Source: Parelaphostrongylus tenuis
Lineage: Eukaryota; Nematoda; Chromadorea; Rhabditida; Metastrongylidae
Direction of reading: 5' to 3'
NCBI GenBank assembly: GCA_019055375.1
Contig: JAHQIW010007023.1
Location: 1-64,000 of the forward strand
Length of the DNA: 64,000 nucleotides
Below, piece after piece: positions 10,730 through 21,247 of this stretch (its first letter is position 1; every line of letters starts with the position of its first letter). The position numbers were made by a program, and so were the translations under genes. The notes beneath the pieces are model-generated. The model did no database searches, was not told the origin of the DNA, and worked only from the letters and a program-made list of their open reading frames with translations.

Positions 10730-11960
10730 GAGTTTTGCACACCACTATGAATTGTTGGATATACATTTTCGTGAAGTTTGCCAACTAGTTGAGCTACGTC
10801 AGTTTATAAATTGGGTGGCTCTTGTGAAGCGATTGCATCAGTTCAGTGTCATCTGAAAGACTGGTTTATGAGAGAATCGAGCTGATCCTTTCTGTTGAAC
10901 TGCTCCGTACTAACTTAGCACCATGACATCATGTCCGTTGGAATTGTTCATTTTCATGAGCACTTTTAGAAGAGCGTGAAACTACACAAGAACCCGCAGA
11001 CATGATAGTTTCTGAGAAATCTGTTGTTAGGCATCATGCATCCAGAGAATCTCAGGTCATTCATACCGTGGATCTCAGCTGTCTTCTAGTACTTTACTAC
11101 TTTTTTCATATCAGATTACAAAAAAAAATAATAATAATGGGTGCTTGCGAACAGTGCAAAAGTGATAACTTTCAACACTTGTGTGAGGACGCCTTATATC
11201 ACTACCATTACCGTGATACGTAAGATTTTCACATCCGCCGTTACCCAAGGCTTTCTCCAGTCCTATTCCTTTTCACTGTGATTTCCATCTCATGCATGTT
11301 TCGAGGAAATTTCGGCTCCTCTTTTATCCCATGTATGCTTCATCATCTAAGCCCTTTCACATGTCTTCGGTGCATATAGAACTTTTATGTGTGGTAAAAA
11401 AATTACTTGTCCGCTATTCAGTCATATATGCCGTTAACATTCAATGAAGTTGTTCACTTTAAACAAACAAAACCACGTCGTTTACTTCCGGGTCTCAAAA
11501 TCCCCTTGCCCTATACATTGGCCGAACAACCATATGGACTAAAAATTAAGAACTAGCGAACTGCTACCAAAAACCAAGGGTGGGCTAGTGGGAAAACAGG
11601 TCATCGACTTACAGGCATTTTCCACGTCACTATGCGGACTACACTCTCCATACAGCGCACTCTCCACATAAGCAATGGTTTCTCGCTGTAAATATGGATT
11701 TAAGAGAGACAAAAATCCATTCTTCATATTCACTCAAGGTGTTCCTTCATCGTCAGCATCACTTCTATCTCGTCCATACACTCATAATCCAGGAAATAAA
11801 TTATCTTTGTATTTGCGACAACGATCTAACTCTTCAATAGACTTTGTATTTTCGTGAGTCTCTGGGTGCCTTATGGTCGAAATACTTGACGAAATACTTG
11901 GCTAAAGTTCTTTATTTTAAGTGCTATCTATTAGTTTTCGATATCAATCGAATCGTGGAC
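10730..11960. other. Upstream region of choline kinase; nothing else recognised
   Basis: No repeat or exon recognised. TTTATTTTAAG at about 11911-11921, some 55 bp before the proposed start codon, resembles a nematode 3' splice or trans-splice acceptor. No TATA-type promoter can be argued. Confidence 0.3.
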
Positions 11961-11974
11961 AACATATAAGAGTA

Positions 11975-14900
11975 ATGGCACCTGAACAGAACTCACCTGA
12001 CCAAACGACGACCTCTATCATAGTGAGCAACTTTATTATTAAGCCTTTGGTCACCCTATTCGATTCTATTACTTTTAGTTTCTTCGTTGTTATTTTAACA
12101 TTTGCGCATCTATGCTAAACTGTCTAGCAGTGCTTCCATGAATAGATAAGTATAGAGAATATGTATACATTTATTTTAGAGACCCCTCCATATACAAAGA
12201 AATCGACGCCGAATTATTTAAATCACTGCATGTCAGGTGATAAAATCCGCGACATTGCAATGACCAACAGTCGGATTAAGTTTTTTGTGGATTTTTGCTC
12301 CTGACATGCAGTAATTTTGTAAATGACTCGGCGTCGATTCCTTCATTTTTAAAGAGGATATCCCGTTGCAAGGGATTGGCGGAACCGAAAGACACCGTGC
12401 TATTGTGAGACTGTAATGCCGAAACACGTGCCTAGTACTGTATAAGTGCCATAGCAGACCTCGCGATAGGTTCGAGATTTGTTATCAAATTATATATCAC
12501 TTCAAGCCGGATCTATAAAATTCGAAGTAGTCCGGATGTGACTTAGGTTACTTTGGCCATTCTTGGGAAGAAAACGTAAAAAAAAACACCCACACAGACA
12601 CGCATTTCATCAACAAAAAGGGGTTCTTGTCTGTCATATGGTGACAGATGAAAATTCGACCTCATTCGCTGGGCAAGAACTTTTCATTAGAGTGTTTATA
12701 ATCATTCGAAAGCTGAAATCTCTGGCTACCGCGCTACGTGCTCCTAACTGTTTTGTCATCTGGACAGAGAGGTAAATTCAGTGAAACCTTTGAAGTCTAG
12801 GAGCCATGCTGGAATTGTTTATTTCTTGTCATTGATGGTAAGATCGTGTCTAAAATGTATGTTAAAGGATAGAAAATGTCGTAGCGTTTTGTTTTTTTTT
12901 TTCAATTCATTCTGCGATATCCATCAAGTTCTTTTGCAAAAGTAATGGTAATCTCGCTTATTATAAAGTGCTGCTAGTCAGTTATATAACCAGCTTCATC
13001 TAATGCACTTAAGTAGACATAGAGACTTTTTTAACCTAAAATAGAACCCTTGAAATGAGTTATAATTGATAAGTCTAGATATGGTGGATAATATTCGAAT
13101 TAGTGAGTTAAGCCTTACATGACCGAACTTCAAGCTCGTTCTTCATGTAATGTACTTTGAATTTTCAGGACATATTTTCTAAATTTAAATCGACCGATGT
13201 AGACGAGTCAATTCTAAATAAGGCTAGGGAACTATGTGCGCAATATTTGGGCGGTGTATGGAAAGAGATCGATAATTCTCAATTTTCCCTATCCAAAATG
13301 AGGTTAGTGATTTGAAGAAGACCGATTCTCATTAGACCTCGGCATCGAAAATGAAAACTATCTCATGAACCGTGCTTTTTTACTATAAAACTTGCACAGA
13401 GTTAGTATTTTCCTTAACCCTTTGCGGACGATGAGTGTCATTTTGACCCTCAAAATTTCAGGGCTTTTTTTTCTACTGAAACAGTACTTTTATCTAAGAT
13501 GTAAGTGGTCATTCGAAAGGCTAAATCCCGGAGATTCGGACACTTTGCTCAGTTTTCATGAAGCCCTTTTTAGTCCTTCGTAACAGCAAAAATGAAATTA
13601 TCAGGCTGAAAAGAAAGTTATGGGGCACTTGTAGAAAACTGGAAGTTTATACATGAATTTTAAACAAAAACATGAGCAGCTACTCTTCAAAATAAAGGCT
13701 GTAGTTTTCTACGACTTTTGCCATCGGTGCGCCAAGTTTCGGATGTGGTCGAAGTACTAATTTTCGACTTCGAATCAAAGAACTCTTGACATGTTTCTTA
13801 ACTTCATCGAACGATTGAAATCGGCAACCCTTCAAATGTGTTGCATTGATTGGAAAAGCCAAAGTCAGATGATGCGCAATCTGGACTGTAGGCGCGATGC
13901 GACAGAACCTCGATTCCGTTCAATTCATCAACTTGTCTTTAGTGTTTTTGGCAGTGTGCGGTCTGGAGTTGTTCTGGAGTTGTCTTGCTGAATCAAAACG
14001 CACTTTCGGTTGACCAAAGCAGGGTACTTCTTCTTAAGACGGGTAAGTAAGACGAATTATATCTAGGTCTTTAGTGGGAAATCCACATAAGAGTCTGTAG
14101 TATTTCCATGCTACGCATGGGAGCTATCTCATGCTTACTAGAGTGTCCCAGAACTTTCTTTCCATCCGTAGTATATTTCGCTATCGGTTTGTCTTATGTG
14201 CTCAACGAACGTCTGTGATCGCTTCTTATTGGACTACATTGAGCTCATCTGATAGCATAAATCTCGGCAAATTTGATACCTAAATTGATTCTTGAAGAGG
14301 TTTTCATAGCACCGTGAGAGCGAAAATAAGAGTATGCTTCAGTATTCTTTGTACATAAAAGTTCTATTTACGCAAAAAGTACACAGGTTTGTAGAGAAAT
14401 TATGTTCTATAAGAATGATGTAAGAAACCTGAAGTATTAGCTGAATCAAGGAAAAAAATCGTTGTTAAAGAACGAAAATCACGCGCGACTAGTGACATCG
14501 ATGATGCTGCCGTCCGCAAAGGGTTAAAAACGATCGCCGATATTTCATCGATTCCAGTGGTAATCTCCTCTATATGAGTATTTTAATAGCTCTGAAGAAG
14601 GCAAAACTGCTGAATCATTAGCCATCCATTTTGAGGAAGATACTAATCTTGTGCAACTTCTACATAAAAAAAGGCAGTTCATAAGATAGTGATCCAGTCA
14701 GGATCGTGATTTCCGAACTAGTTACGTCGGATGTTCGAGCATTTAGTGATGGCTTCTCCATCACAGTCGGATCTAAAACTTGATTTGAATTACCTCAGCA
14801 TAATTTTATCTTTCAGTGGTGGGTTAACAAATCTGGTTTTTTGCTGTGCGCTTTCTTCTGAAGTTCCCGTTGTTGGCGAGGAACACCGCTCTGTTATTCT

Positions 14901-17900
14901 TCGAATACAAACACAGACAAGCAGTATACAGTTAGTGAGGGAAATCGCTATTTTTATGAAGTTGAATGGTTCGTCTCTTTCTCTTCTCGCACTAAAGCTG
15001 TTGTCAGTGAAAAACTAGTCAATAAATGCATTTCTCAAGCAACTTTGCTTGAGTATTACTGAAAATTTTAGCTACTGGTAAATGCTACCTTCGTAGGCAA
15101 TAAACATAATGGGTAGTAACAAATGAGGAAGTTTGTTGATAGGTGCGTGAGAAAAGAGGAGGATGAGAGGGTGTACAAGAAGAAGTGGCAAGGTACTGGT
15201 ATCATTATGAGTTGACGCATCTTTACATCAGTCACGTGTTCCAAAAGAGACCCCCGAGGGACCAGTGGCCGATTGGCTAGTGATACTTGGAGCATCTCGA
15301 CGTCGGATTGGCCCCCATTTTTCTCTCTAACGATTTCAGGCAATCGACAACGACGCCCCATGAAACACTCATGCCTGATTATATTCGAGATTGCAGGGAT
15401 ATGTGATAGACAAGTATTCTACGACGTTCGTGAAGAATGTGAAGTCCTCAAACGTGCGAGGATGAATTAGTTAGCAAAAGTAATGAAACCCACACAGTAA
15501 AAAAGAAAGAATTCATCTCTGTTAGATGACACGGAATGAAGAAAAGACTCCTTCCGCTAGACAAGGAGGACTTTTCATGAGAGTGTTTGTATTTGTCGAA
15601 AGCATAAAAGTCGGGCTACTGCGTCACGTGCTTGTTTTTTTTAATAAGGCTTATAGCGTTGTAAAATTCAAAATAATATTGTTACAAATGCGACGTGCAC
15701 TTTGATTATGATCGCGCGCATAATTTGCTGAACGAAACTCTTTTCCCAAACTGCTAGTAATGATCCAATAACTTAGATCTGGGAGAATTCAAAAGTATAA
15801 TTGCATATGGAAAGTCTTTTTAATAGAGCTGTAGGAAGAATAAAAGACTTGTGTTCCACCCATATTAATTTCTCGCAAGACAGAGCTGTTTGTTGAATAC
15901 TGAGTAACCATCCTATAGTGTAAGTTTCGATAGTTCCAACGCTCTGCTTATTTCTTTCGAAAAAAAAAGACATTTCATTAGAGTGTAGCAGAGAAAATAT
16001 GATTGAGTTTCAACTATGCGACGCATTTCCTTGTCAACTAGTCTGTGTGCCGGCCGTTGATCGATAAACTGTGAAAGCACGACTCACATGTGTAGTGCGA
16101 TTCTTATTACTGAATCTAAAATTTTTCTCTGCTTTGAAAAAAGCTTCAGGTAAAACGTATGGCTCTAATACTCAAAGACTTCCCCTACATGCTCAACTGT
16201 TTTTGGTGCTTCCATCGAGGTATAGGCGTGATAAAAATGATAACGCGCGGCGAGTGTGAAACATAATTTTATTCTGAACGCTACAGCGCCATAAAAAGGC
16301 CTTTTTGAAAAACGAGTACGCGGCGCAGTATCTCGAAATTTAAGCTTTCTATTGGTTACTAATATTCTCATGAAAAATTCTTGTTCAACGAAAGCAGTCG
16401 TTTCTTCATCCCGCGCCGTCTACTGGAAAAGAACCAAAAGAAGTGTGATTGAGTCAAATGAAGTAAAAATAAGGGAAAGAAGTTCCATGAAAACATCTTG
16501 ACTTTCAGCCTACGGGTATGGACCGAAGCTGCTTGGGCTCTTCCCGGGAGGGCGTATTGAAGAGTTCATTTATGGTCGAACTCTCAAAAAAGAGGAAGTA
16601 TATAATCCCAGGTAGTGAAATTTTTTGAGTAGTAGATTGCTCAAGTGAATTTTGTCAATTTATTGATGGCCTTGATCATGTTGGAAATGAGTTTATGTTG
16701 TGGCTGACGTTTAGGTGATATCATCATATTCAGAGCATCATGATTCGAGTCTCGTGCTATTTGGATTTTCTAATATGATTTTTGCAACATTTTGTTCCGA
16801 ACCTATGGCAAAACTAATAATCATTGTAACCCCCTTCGACTTTGATAAGTTCCTACCAACTTTCGGGTACGAGAGATATATATATATATATAGAAACAGA
16901 GAGAGAGAGAGAGGAGAGAGAGAGAGACATAGACAGAGAGCCACGTTTTCCGTCCTTTCTGCAACCGTAGCATCGCCCCAAGCTACATTAATATTGCGCG
17001 CCACTTCGCTAGCATTTCTCCCTACGCGCCATTCGTACATGAGTAGCAAGCGAATTCATTACCGGGACAGATCTATCTCAAACCAAGTATAGGCAAGTTG
17101 AGTATCAAAATATTCGAAAGAAAATGCGCGATTGGTCATTGCAAAAATCATATTGAAAAACCAAAACGGCACGAACTTCTTACACAACCTATAAAATTCT
17201 CCAAGACGTCAGCCGTGAAGGAAGGTGTTAGGGTATTGGCACAGTATGTTCATATCGTTCACGGAATAGCCTTCATAGAGATGTTTAAGATTTGTTCCTG
17301 CTATTGCAAGTTTGATAGCAAAATTGAACAATATCGAAATGCCGTTGCCCAAAAATCCACAGTATATTCCGCTTGTTCATTCGTGGTTACAGAAGTACAA
17401 GAACAATGGTGGCGGATCATTTCGTCTTTTCAAAACAGCTGTAAACTGGTAACGTATCGGTTAGTCTTGGATAAAACATTCCAGATTGCATTCGAAATCA
17501 AGATCAATACCACTTTTTCTGAGTAACATCGCGTTCAGTTTCCCGATGTGCTTACTATGGATGCACTTGAAAAGGAGATTGAAGAAGTCGAGAGATTTCT
17601 AAATACACAGAGAGATTCCGTCCGTATTCTGTCATCAGGACACTGTGGTAGGTCTGCTTGTGATGATGACAATTAACATCAACCCTTTCGGGACTGTGGA
17701 CTCACGGCCTCTGCATCTTAACCAGTAACTTTGAATGGTCTGCTTCACCTCCTCTGCATTTCTAACCTGCGACTAACAATGACACGCTGGAGATTAGAGA
17801 CGCGGAGGAAGTGGAGCGGACCATCTAGAGTTGCCAGTTAGAGATGCAGAGGCCATGAGTCTACGGTCCCGAAAGGGTTAAGCAAATTCTATTTGTTTTC

Positions 17901-19810
17901 AGCCGATGAACATGCTTCTAATGGACGTCGATGACGAGATTTCTGATGAAAATAGTGTAGTTGACGCTGAAAGATTACTGATCATTGATTACGAATTCGG
18001 TTGCTACAATTACCGGCAAGTTGTTGTATCAAAAAACATATTACATCATTAGTGAAGTACTGGCAAAGAGATAAAACAATTTTTTTACCAGCATAACGAT
18101 ACGTTTAATGAATTATCGCTGCTCGGAGATAATTCCACTCAATAATTTTCTGAAGGGCATTCGAGATTGCAAATCATCTTGCTGAATATGGTATGACATA
18201 CGGAACAGTCGATCCCCCTCACTATCAAGTAGATGTCGAGCTTATGGAGAATGAAGACTTAGCACTTCCGTTCTGTAAAGCTTATCTGGATCAAATCTAC
18301 AAGGTAACATTCACTACTTTAACCTCCAGTTTTTTTTGTATTGTTTAAGATGTGTGTCTGGTCAGCATTACGTTTTTTTTTACTACGCAGTAATGTTCCA
18401 GTTGAACGATGCATCATTGTTCAATGTGATTTACGTAGTTAGAAAAGAGTATGGGAAGATATGGATACAGGTTAGATTAGTGCAGAAGCTACTAATATTT
18501 TCTTTAGGACCACGTTACTACCGCTCAACTTGAACGGCAGTTTCTAACTGGGCAAAGAGAAAAAGATCTGAATATACTGATGCGCGAATATCGACGATTT
18601 TTGCCACTGTCTCATCTTTTTTGGGGGATCTGGCATATTCTCTGCGTTCAGGTATAATTGTATTCACTTTTTCACTAGGACAGAGGCACTGTGGCCGAAC
18701 GGTTGTGATGCTCGTCGTGACACGTGGGTCGAATCTCAATCTCCCCCCTTCCCCCCCACAACGCAACACTCCCGGCAGTCAATAGCGAATGTCCTAGGGA
18801 TTGCCACAGCTAGGCTACCCTCGAGATTGCAAGTAGAAGTACTCAGCTAGTATTCTACGACGTTGAAGAAAGACGAAAAAATGACTGCATGTTACAAGTA
18901 CTGGAATCCGCACAGTGGAAATAAAGCATTGTGAAGACGGATAAAAAAGTGATTATACAAAATTTCCATCAGGACTTATATAGTTCCTGGCAAGCAGGTT
19001 ACGGATTTTCTCATTTTGTTGCGATTAATTGGGAATAAAAGCGATTTTGCCATTGTTAAAAATATTCATTTTTTGAAATCTTCTAATGAAACTGCAATCC
19101 TACTTTATGATTTTTCTAAACGATATCTTACTGATGTTGTTGAAAACGTGAATTTTGTTTTGCATGTACCCTACGAGATCTGGAATTCTCTTGTGATTGG
19201 TAGTTATTTTTGAGCCATGCATATTGTCTGTTATGGAGCACTAATACAATTCAATACACGTGTTTAGGCCTTCCAACCTCGTCAGTTGTACGACGCCTTT
19301 TGTCTGAGCCAATCTCTCTTGAGTGAAAACCTCTCCTACATGAAGGAACTGCAAACGAAATATTTACACACGCCTTAAGTGATAAAACCACCGAACGGGC
19401 ATTTTTGTACACTCGATTGCTCTTGGCTGATAATCGTGAAATATTTTACCTTCATTTCGAGTGTTTCTTCGTTGTTTGCGGTTCCCCTATGTAAGGGGAA
19501 GATCTCCGAAAAACTAACTGAACGAAAAGGCACCGTACAACTGACGAGACTAGAAGGCCGAAACACGTATATTGCAACGTATAAGTGTTCATAACAGACC
19601 ACATACATGACTCAGAAATAACTGTCAGGCAAAAAAAATTTGAAAAAAAAATTTGAGCGTGATCCAAGAAACATTCGAAACGAAAGGTATGATATATCTT
19701 GTGATTTTCTTTAGGAACTCGGCATGGTGGAAGGTATTGATTTCTCAACTCATGCAAAGGACCGCTTCATAATGTACTATATGTTCAAGTCGAACATGTA
19801 TAAGTATTAG
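11975..19810 (+). CDS. Choline/ethanolamine kinase
   Basis: The product phosphorylates choline or ethanolamine with ATP, the first step of the Kennedy phospholipid pathway, in the cytosol. Exons: 11975-12022 (tentative start exon), 13169-13302, 14817-14968, 16509-16611, 17290-17440, 17539-17647, 17903-18015, 18156-18303, 18508-18651, 19715-19810. They total about 398 codons, close to vertebrate choline kinases (about 395). Recognisable family segments, in order, are SGGLTNLVF (nucleotide-binding loop), GPKLLGLFPGGRIEEFI, the Brenner motif FCHQDTVPMN (HxDxxxxN), LLIIDYEFGCYNYR (metal-binding Asp) and LSHLFWGIWHI. Exon 6 is one base too long: its first part reads in one frame and the HQD motif in another, so a +1 frameshift lies at about 17606-17622. 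The intron after 18015 uses a GC donor. All other junctions keep phase. The introns contain SINEs, fold-backs and a mariner relic. Family identity is certain; whether the gene is functional depends on the frameshift. Confidence 0.92.
12185..12500. repeat. Decayed hammerhead family D element in choline kinase intron 1
   Basis: It carries the family D landmarks: ATCGACGCCGAATTATT, CACTGCATGTCAGGTGATAA, the mirrored CTGACATGCAGTAATTT, ATATCCCGTTGCAAGGGATTGG and AACCGAAAGACACCGTGCTATTG. The sense-strand ribozyme at about 12408-12450 has lost CTGATGA (TTGTGAG), although CCGAAACACGTG remains. Confidence 0.6.
13414..14526. mobile_element. Non-autonomous DNA element with TTAACCCTTTGCGGACG ends (choline kinase intron 2)
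   Basis: Inverted ends are TTAACCCTTTGCGGACGATGAG at the left and CCGTCCGCAAAGGGTTAA at the right. Between them lies a minus-strand mariner-type C-terminal relic at about 13680-14060, whose translation has RFQSFDEVKK-like and VVENYSLYFEE residues as in mariner C-termini. A shorter relative is at 55076-55628. Whether the relic belongs to the element or was captured cannot be decided from one copy. Confidence 0.6.
15230..15485 (+). repeat. SINE-B copy in choline kinase intron 3
   Basis: It has a tRNA-derived head (GTGGCCGATTGGCTAGTGA), then a body shared with the other SINE-B copies: CGACGCCCCATGAA, TATATTCGAGATTGCAGGG, ATTCTACGACGTTCGTGAAG. Confidence 0.6.
15510..16440. mobile_element. Fold-back element in choline kinase intron 3
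   Basis: The inverted ends are related: GTTAGATGACACGGAATGAAGAAAAGACTCCTTCCGCT at the left, and CGAAAGCAGTCGTTTCTTCATCCCGCGCC with a following GTCTAC at the right. Adjacent inner blocks CATGAGAGTGTTTGTATTTGT and ACTAATATTCTCATGAAAAAT also pair. Copies of the family lie at 37417-38180 and probably 12560-12760 and 42540-43440. No transposase is visible. Confidence 0.55.
16715..17100. repeat. Microsatellite and MITE arm in choline kinase intron 4
   Basis: A (TA)n tract followed by a (GA)n tract spans about 16877-16935 and creates long spurious ORFs on both strands. It is followed (16975-17095) by the MITE arm CGCTAGCATTTCTCCCTACGCGCCATTCGTACATGAGTAGCAAGCGAATTC, shared with 56.5-56.8 and 59.65-59.95 kb. 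Confidence 0.7.
17680..17880. mobile_element. Fold-back MITE, AACCCTTTCGGGA ends, in choline kinase intron 6
   Basis: About 200 bp and largely palindromic: AACCCTTTCGGGACTGTGG at the left, CGGTCCCGAAAGGGTT at the right, with CACGGCCTCTGCATCT mirrored as AGATGCAGAGGCCATGAG. Relatives are at 39031-39222, 45182-45376 and 52437-52693. No coding capacity. Confidence 0.75.
18686..18915 (+). repeat. SINE-B copy in choline kinase intron 9
   Basis: The head CACTGTGGCCGAACGGTTGTGATG resembles the A-box region of a Leu/Ser-type tRNA. A B-box-like GGGTCGAATCTC follows, then the shared body ending ATTCTACGACGTTGAAG. Confidence 0.65.
19205..19690. repeat. Decayed hammerhead fold-back element in choline kinase intron 9
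   Basis: Opposed arms each carry a ribozyme remnant. The minus-strand copy (about 19258-19292) has CTGACGA but TAAA for GAAA. The plus-strand copy (about 19531-19580) has CTGACGA (19541-19547) and GAAA (19560-19563), but stem II is weak, stem III has a mismatch and stem I is broken. Family C marks (TTGTACACTCGATTGCTCTTGGCTG, TTCGAGTGTTTCTTC) are present. Confidence 0.65.
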
Positions 19811-20435
19811 TACCTTCATATTTGGACCTTACATGTTGTTTACTGCTCTTCCAGTTAATATCACGCCTCATCTGAAACACTTTACGTAACATATGACAAG
19901 GATTGAAATTCTTTTTTTTCTTCTTCTCTTTTTCTTAAAATTTCTTCGTTTCAAATCACTTTCATTCCTCTCTATACAACAATGCCATTATGCTTTTTCC
20001 TTTGATTCAAATTGTTGCATTCTGATGGAAATGTTAAGTTTGTAATGGAAGAAGTGTTTATGATAATATACTGTCGTGAGACATCATTCTTACCTTGTTT
20101 TTCTCACAATAGGCACTTTCCAGTGATATGAGGTCTGTTTGCTTCATTGGTATTTCTAATTTTCTGGATATTTTCACAACTTGTTGATATGAAAATTCCT
20201 GTCAATGTTTCACTTTGGCACTCATTCGACGTCGTTATGATTTTCTTTAACTTTTCACCTACTTTACACCTAAAGGTTTATTTCTTTGCTTTTCTTATGG
20301 AATATATTGTAATTCCTTATCATAATATGATTAAAGCTTGCTTCTACAACTGGGAAGCGTTGCTACGAATATATTTCTAGCAAAAAATAATGGGGAGTCT
20401 AAGCAAGCTTAAGGATTTGCTGCTTTGATTTGTTA
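19811..20435. other. Choline kinase 3' flank
   Basis: AT-rich sequence, expected to hold the 3' UTR. Several AATAAA-like words are possible but none is decisive. The ORF at 20147-20380 is hydrophobic and has no recognisable similarity. Confidence 0.3.
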
Positions 20436-20466
20436 AGGATATGACATATTTTGAGCCATAGGTCTA

Positions 20467-20514
20467 GTGCTATATAGGCGCCTATTTCGTCCTATTGGGA
20501 CTCATCAGTAGCAC
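20467..20514 (-). ncRNA. Hammerhead ribozyme, family B
   Basis: Minus strand: GTGCTA/TAGCAC stem I, CTGATGA, stem II GTCC/GGAC around CAATA, GAAA, loop-less stem III ATAGGCGCCTAT, cleavage nucleotide A. It appears identical to 5424-5471 in core and stems. Confidence 0.88.
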
Positions 20515-20888
20515 CCTCCCTCGGTTCCGTCGATCCCTTGAGGTGAAACAATCCTCCAAAGGAACCGACGCCGAGTAAAATTAAGCACCCAAAGTAGGAT
20601 GATGTTATTACCTGACTTTGTGGCGACCGGCAGTCGAGCTTACGGCTTTTAAAATGAACTATACTTCTGCTGTCGACTGCTTTTTTACAGGACCCGCTCA
20701 AAATGATTTAATCTGATAAGGATATCACATATTTTGAGCCATAGGTCTAGTGCTATATAGGCGCCTATTTCGTCCTATTGGGACGAAGTCAGGTAATAAC
20801 ATCATCCTACTTTGGGTGCTTAATTTTACTCGGCGTCGGTTCCTTTGGAGGATTGTTTCACCTCAAGGGATCGACGGACCGAGGGAGG

Positions 20889-20936
20889 GTGCTACTGATG
20901 AGTCCCAATAGGAAGAAATAGGCGCCTATATAGCAC
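20889..20936 (+). ncRNA. Hammerhead ribozyme, family B, with a stem II mismatch
   Basis: Plus strand: stem I and stem III are perfect, CTGATGA and GAAA are present, but stem II reads GTCC against GGAA. This breaks the G10.1-C11.1 pair next to the core and should weaken activity. Confidence 0.75.
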
Positions 20937-21247
20937 TAGACCTATGGCTGAAAATATGTCATATCCTTATCAGATTAAATCATTTTGAGCGGGTCTGTAA
21001 AAAAGCAGTCGACAGCAGAAGTATAGCTCATTTTATAAGCTTTGATTTGTTTTATAGGAAATATCAAAGACTACGAGTTAGCGTCAGTGAAAGTATGTCG
21101 TGTGGTGCTATCAAGTTCTATTATCAGTTTGATTTCGTTTTCTACACGTACTGCACGCTTTTTATCTCGAGTAACGAGAACAGCTGTGAGAACAAACAAA
21201 CAAACTGAAGAACTGACAAAATGAAACGGGTTTATCAATTTTACAGG

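Larger units (their letters stand above)
20436..21035. repeat. Hammerhead family B tandem/inverted locus
   Basis: A direct unit starts at about 20436 and a second at about 20710. Equivalent ribozyme positions 20467 and 20750 are 283 bp apart, matching the 5.1-5.5 kb locus. The second ribozyme (20750-20787) is interrupted: the sequence jumps from TATTGGGAC into the inverted arm and lacks CTGATGA. An inverted copy then runs to about 21035. Confidence 0.85.

Noticed and set aside
16715..17092. 125-residue plus ORF and 103-residue minus ORF
   Set aside because: Both are produced by the (TA)n/(GA)n microsatellite, which is open in several frames, within a choline kinase intron.
17098..17526. 142-residue plus ORF
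   Set aside because: It overlaps choline kinase exon 5 in another frame. The family-matching reading (IEMPLPKNPQYIPLVHSWLQ) uses exon 17290-17440 and a different frame.
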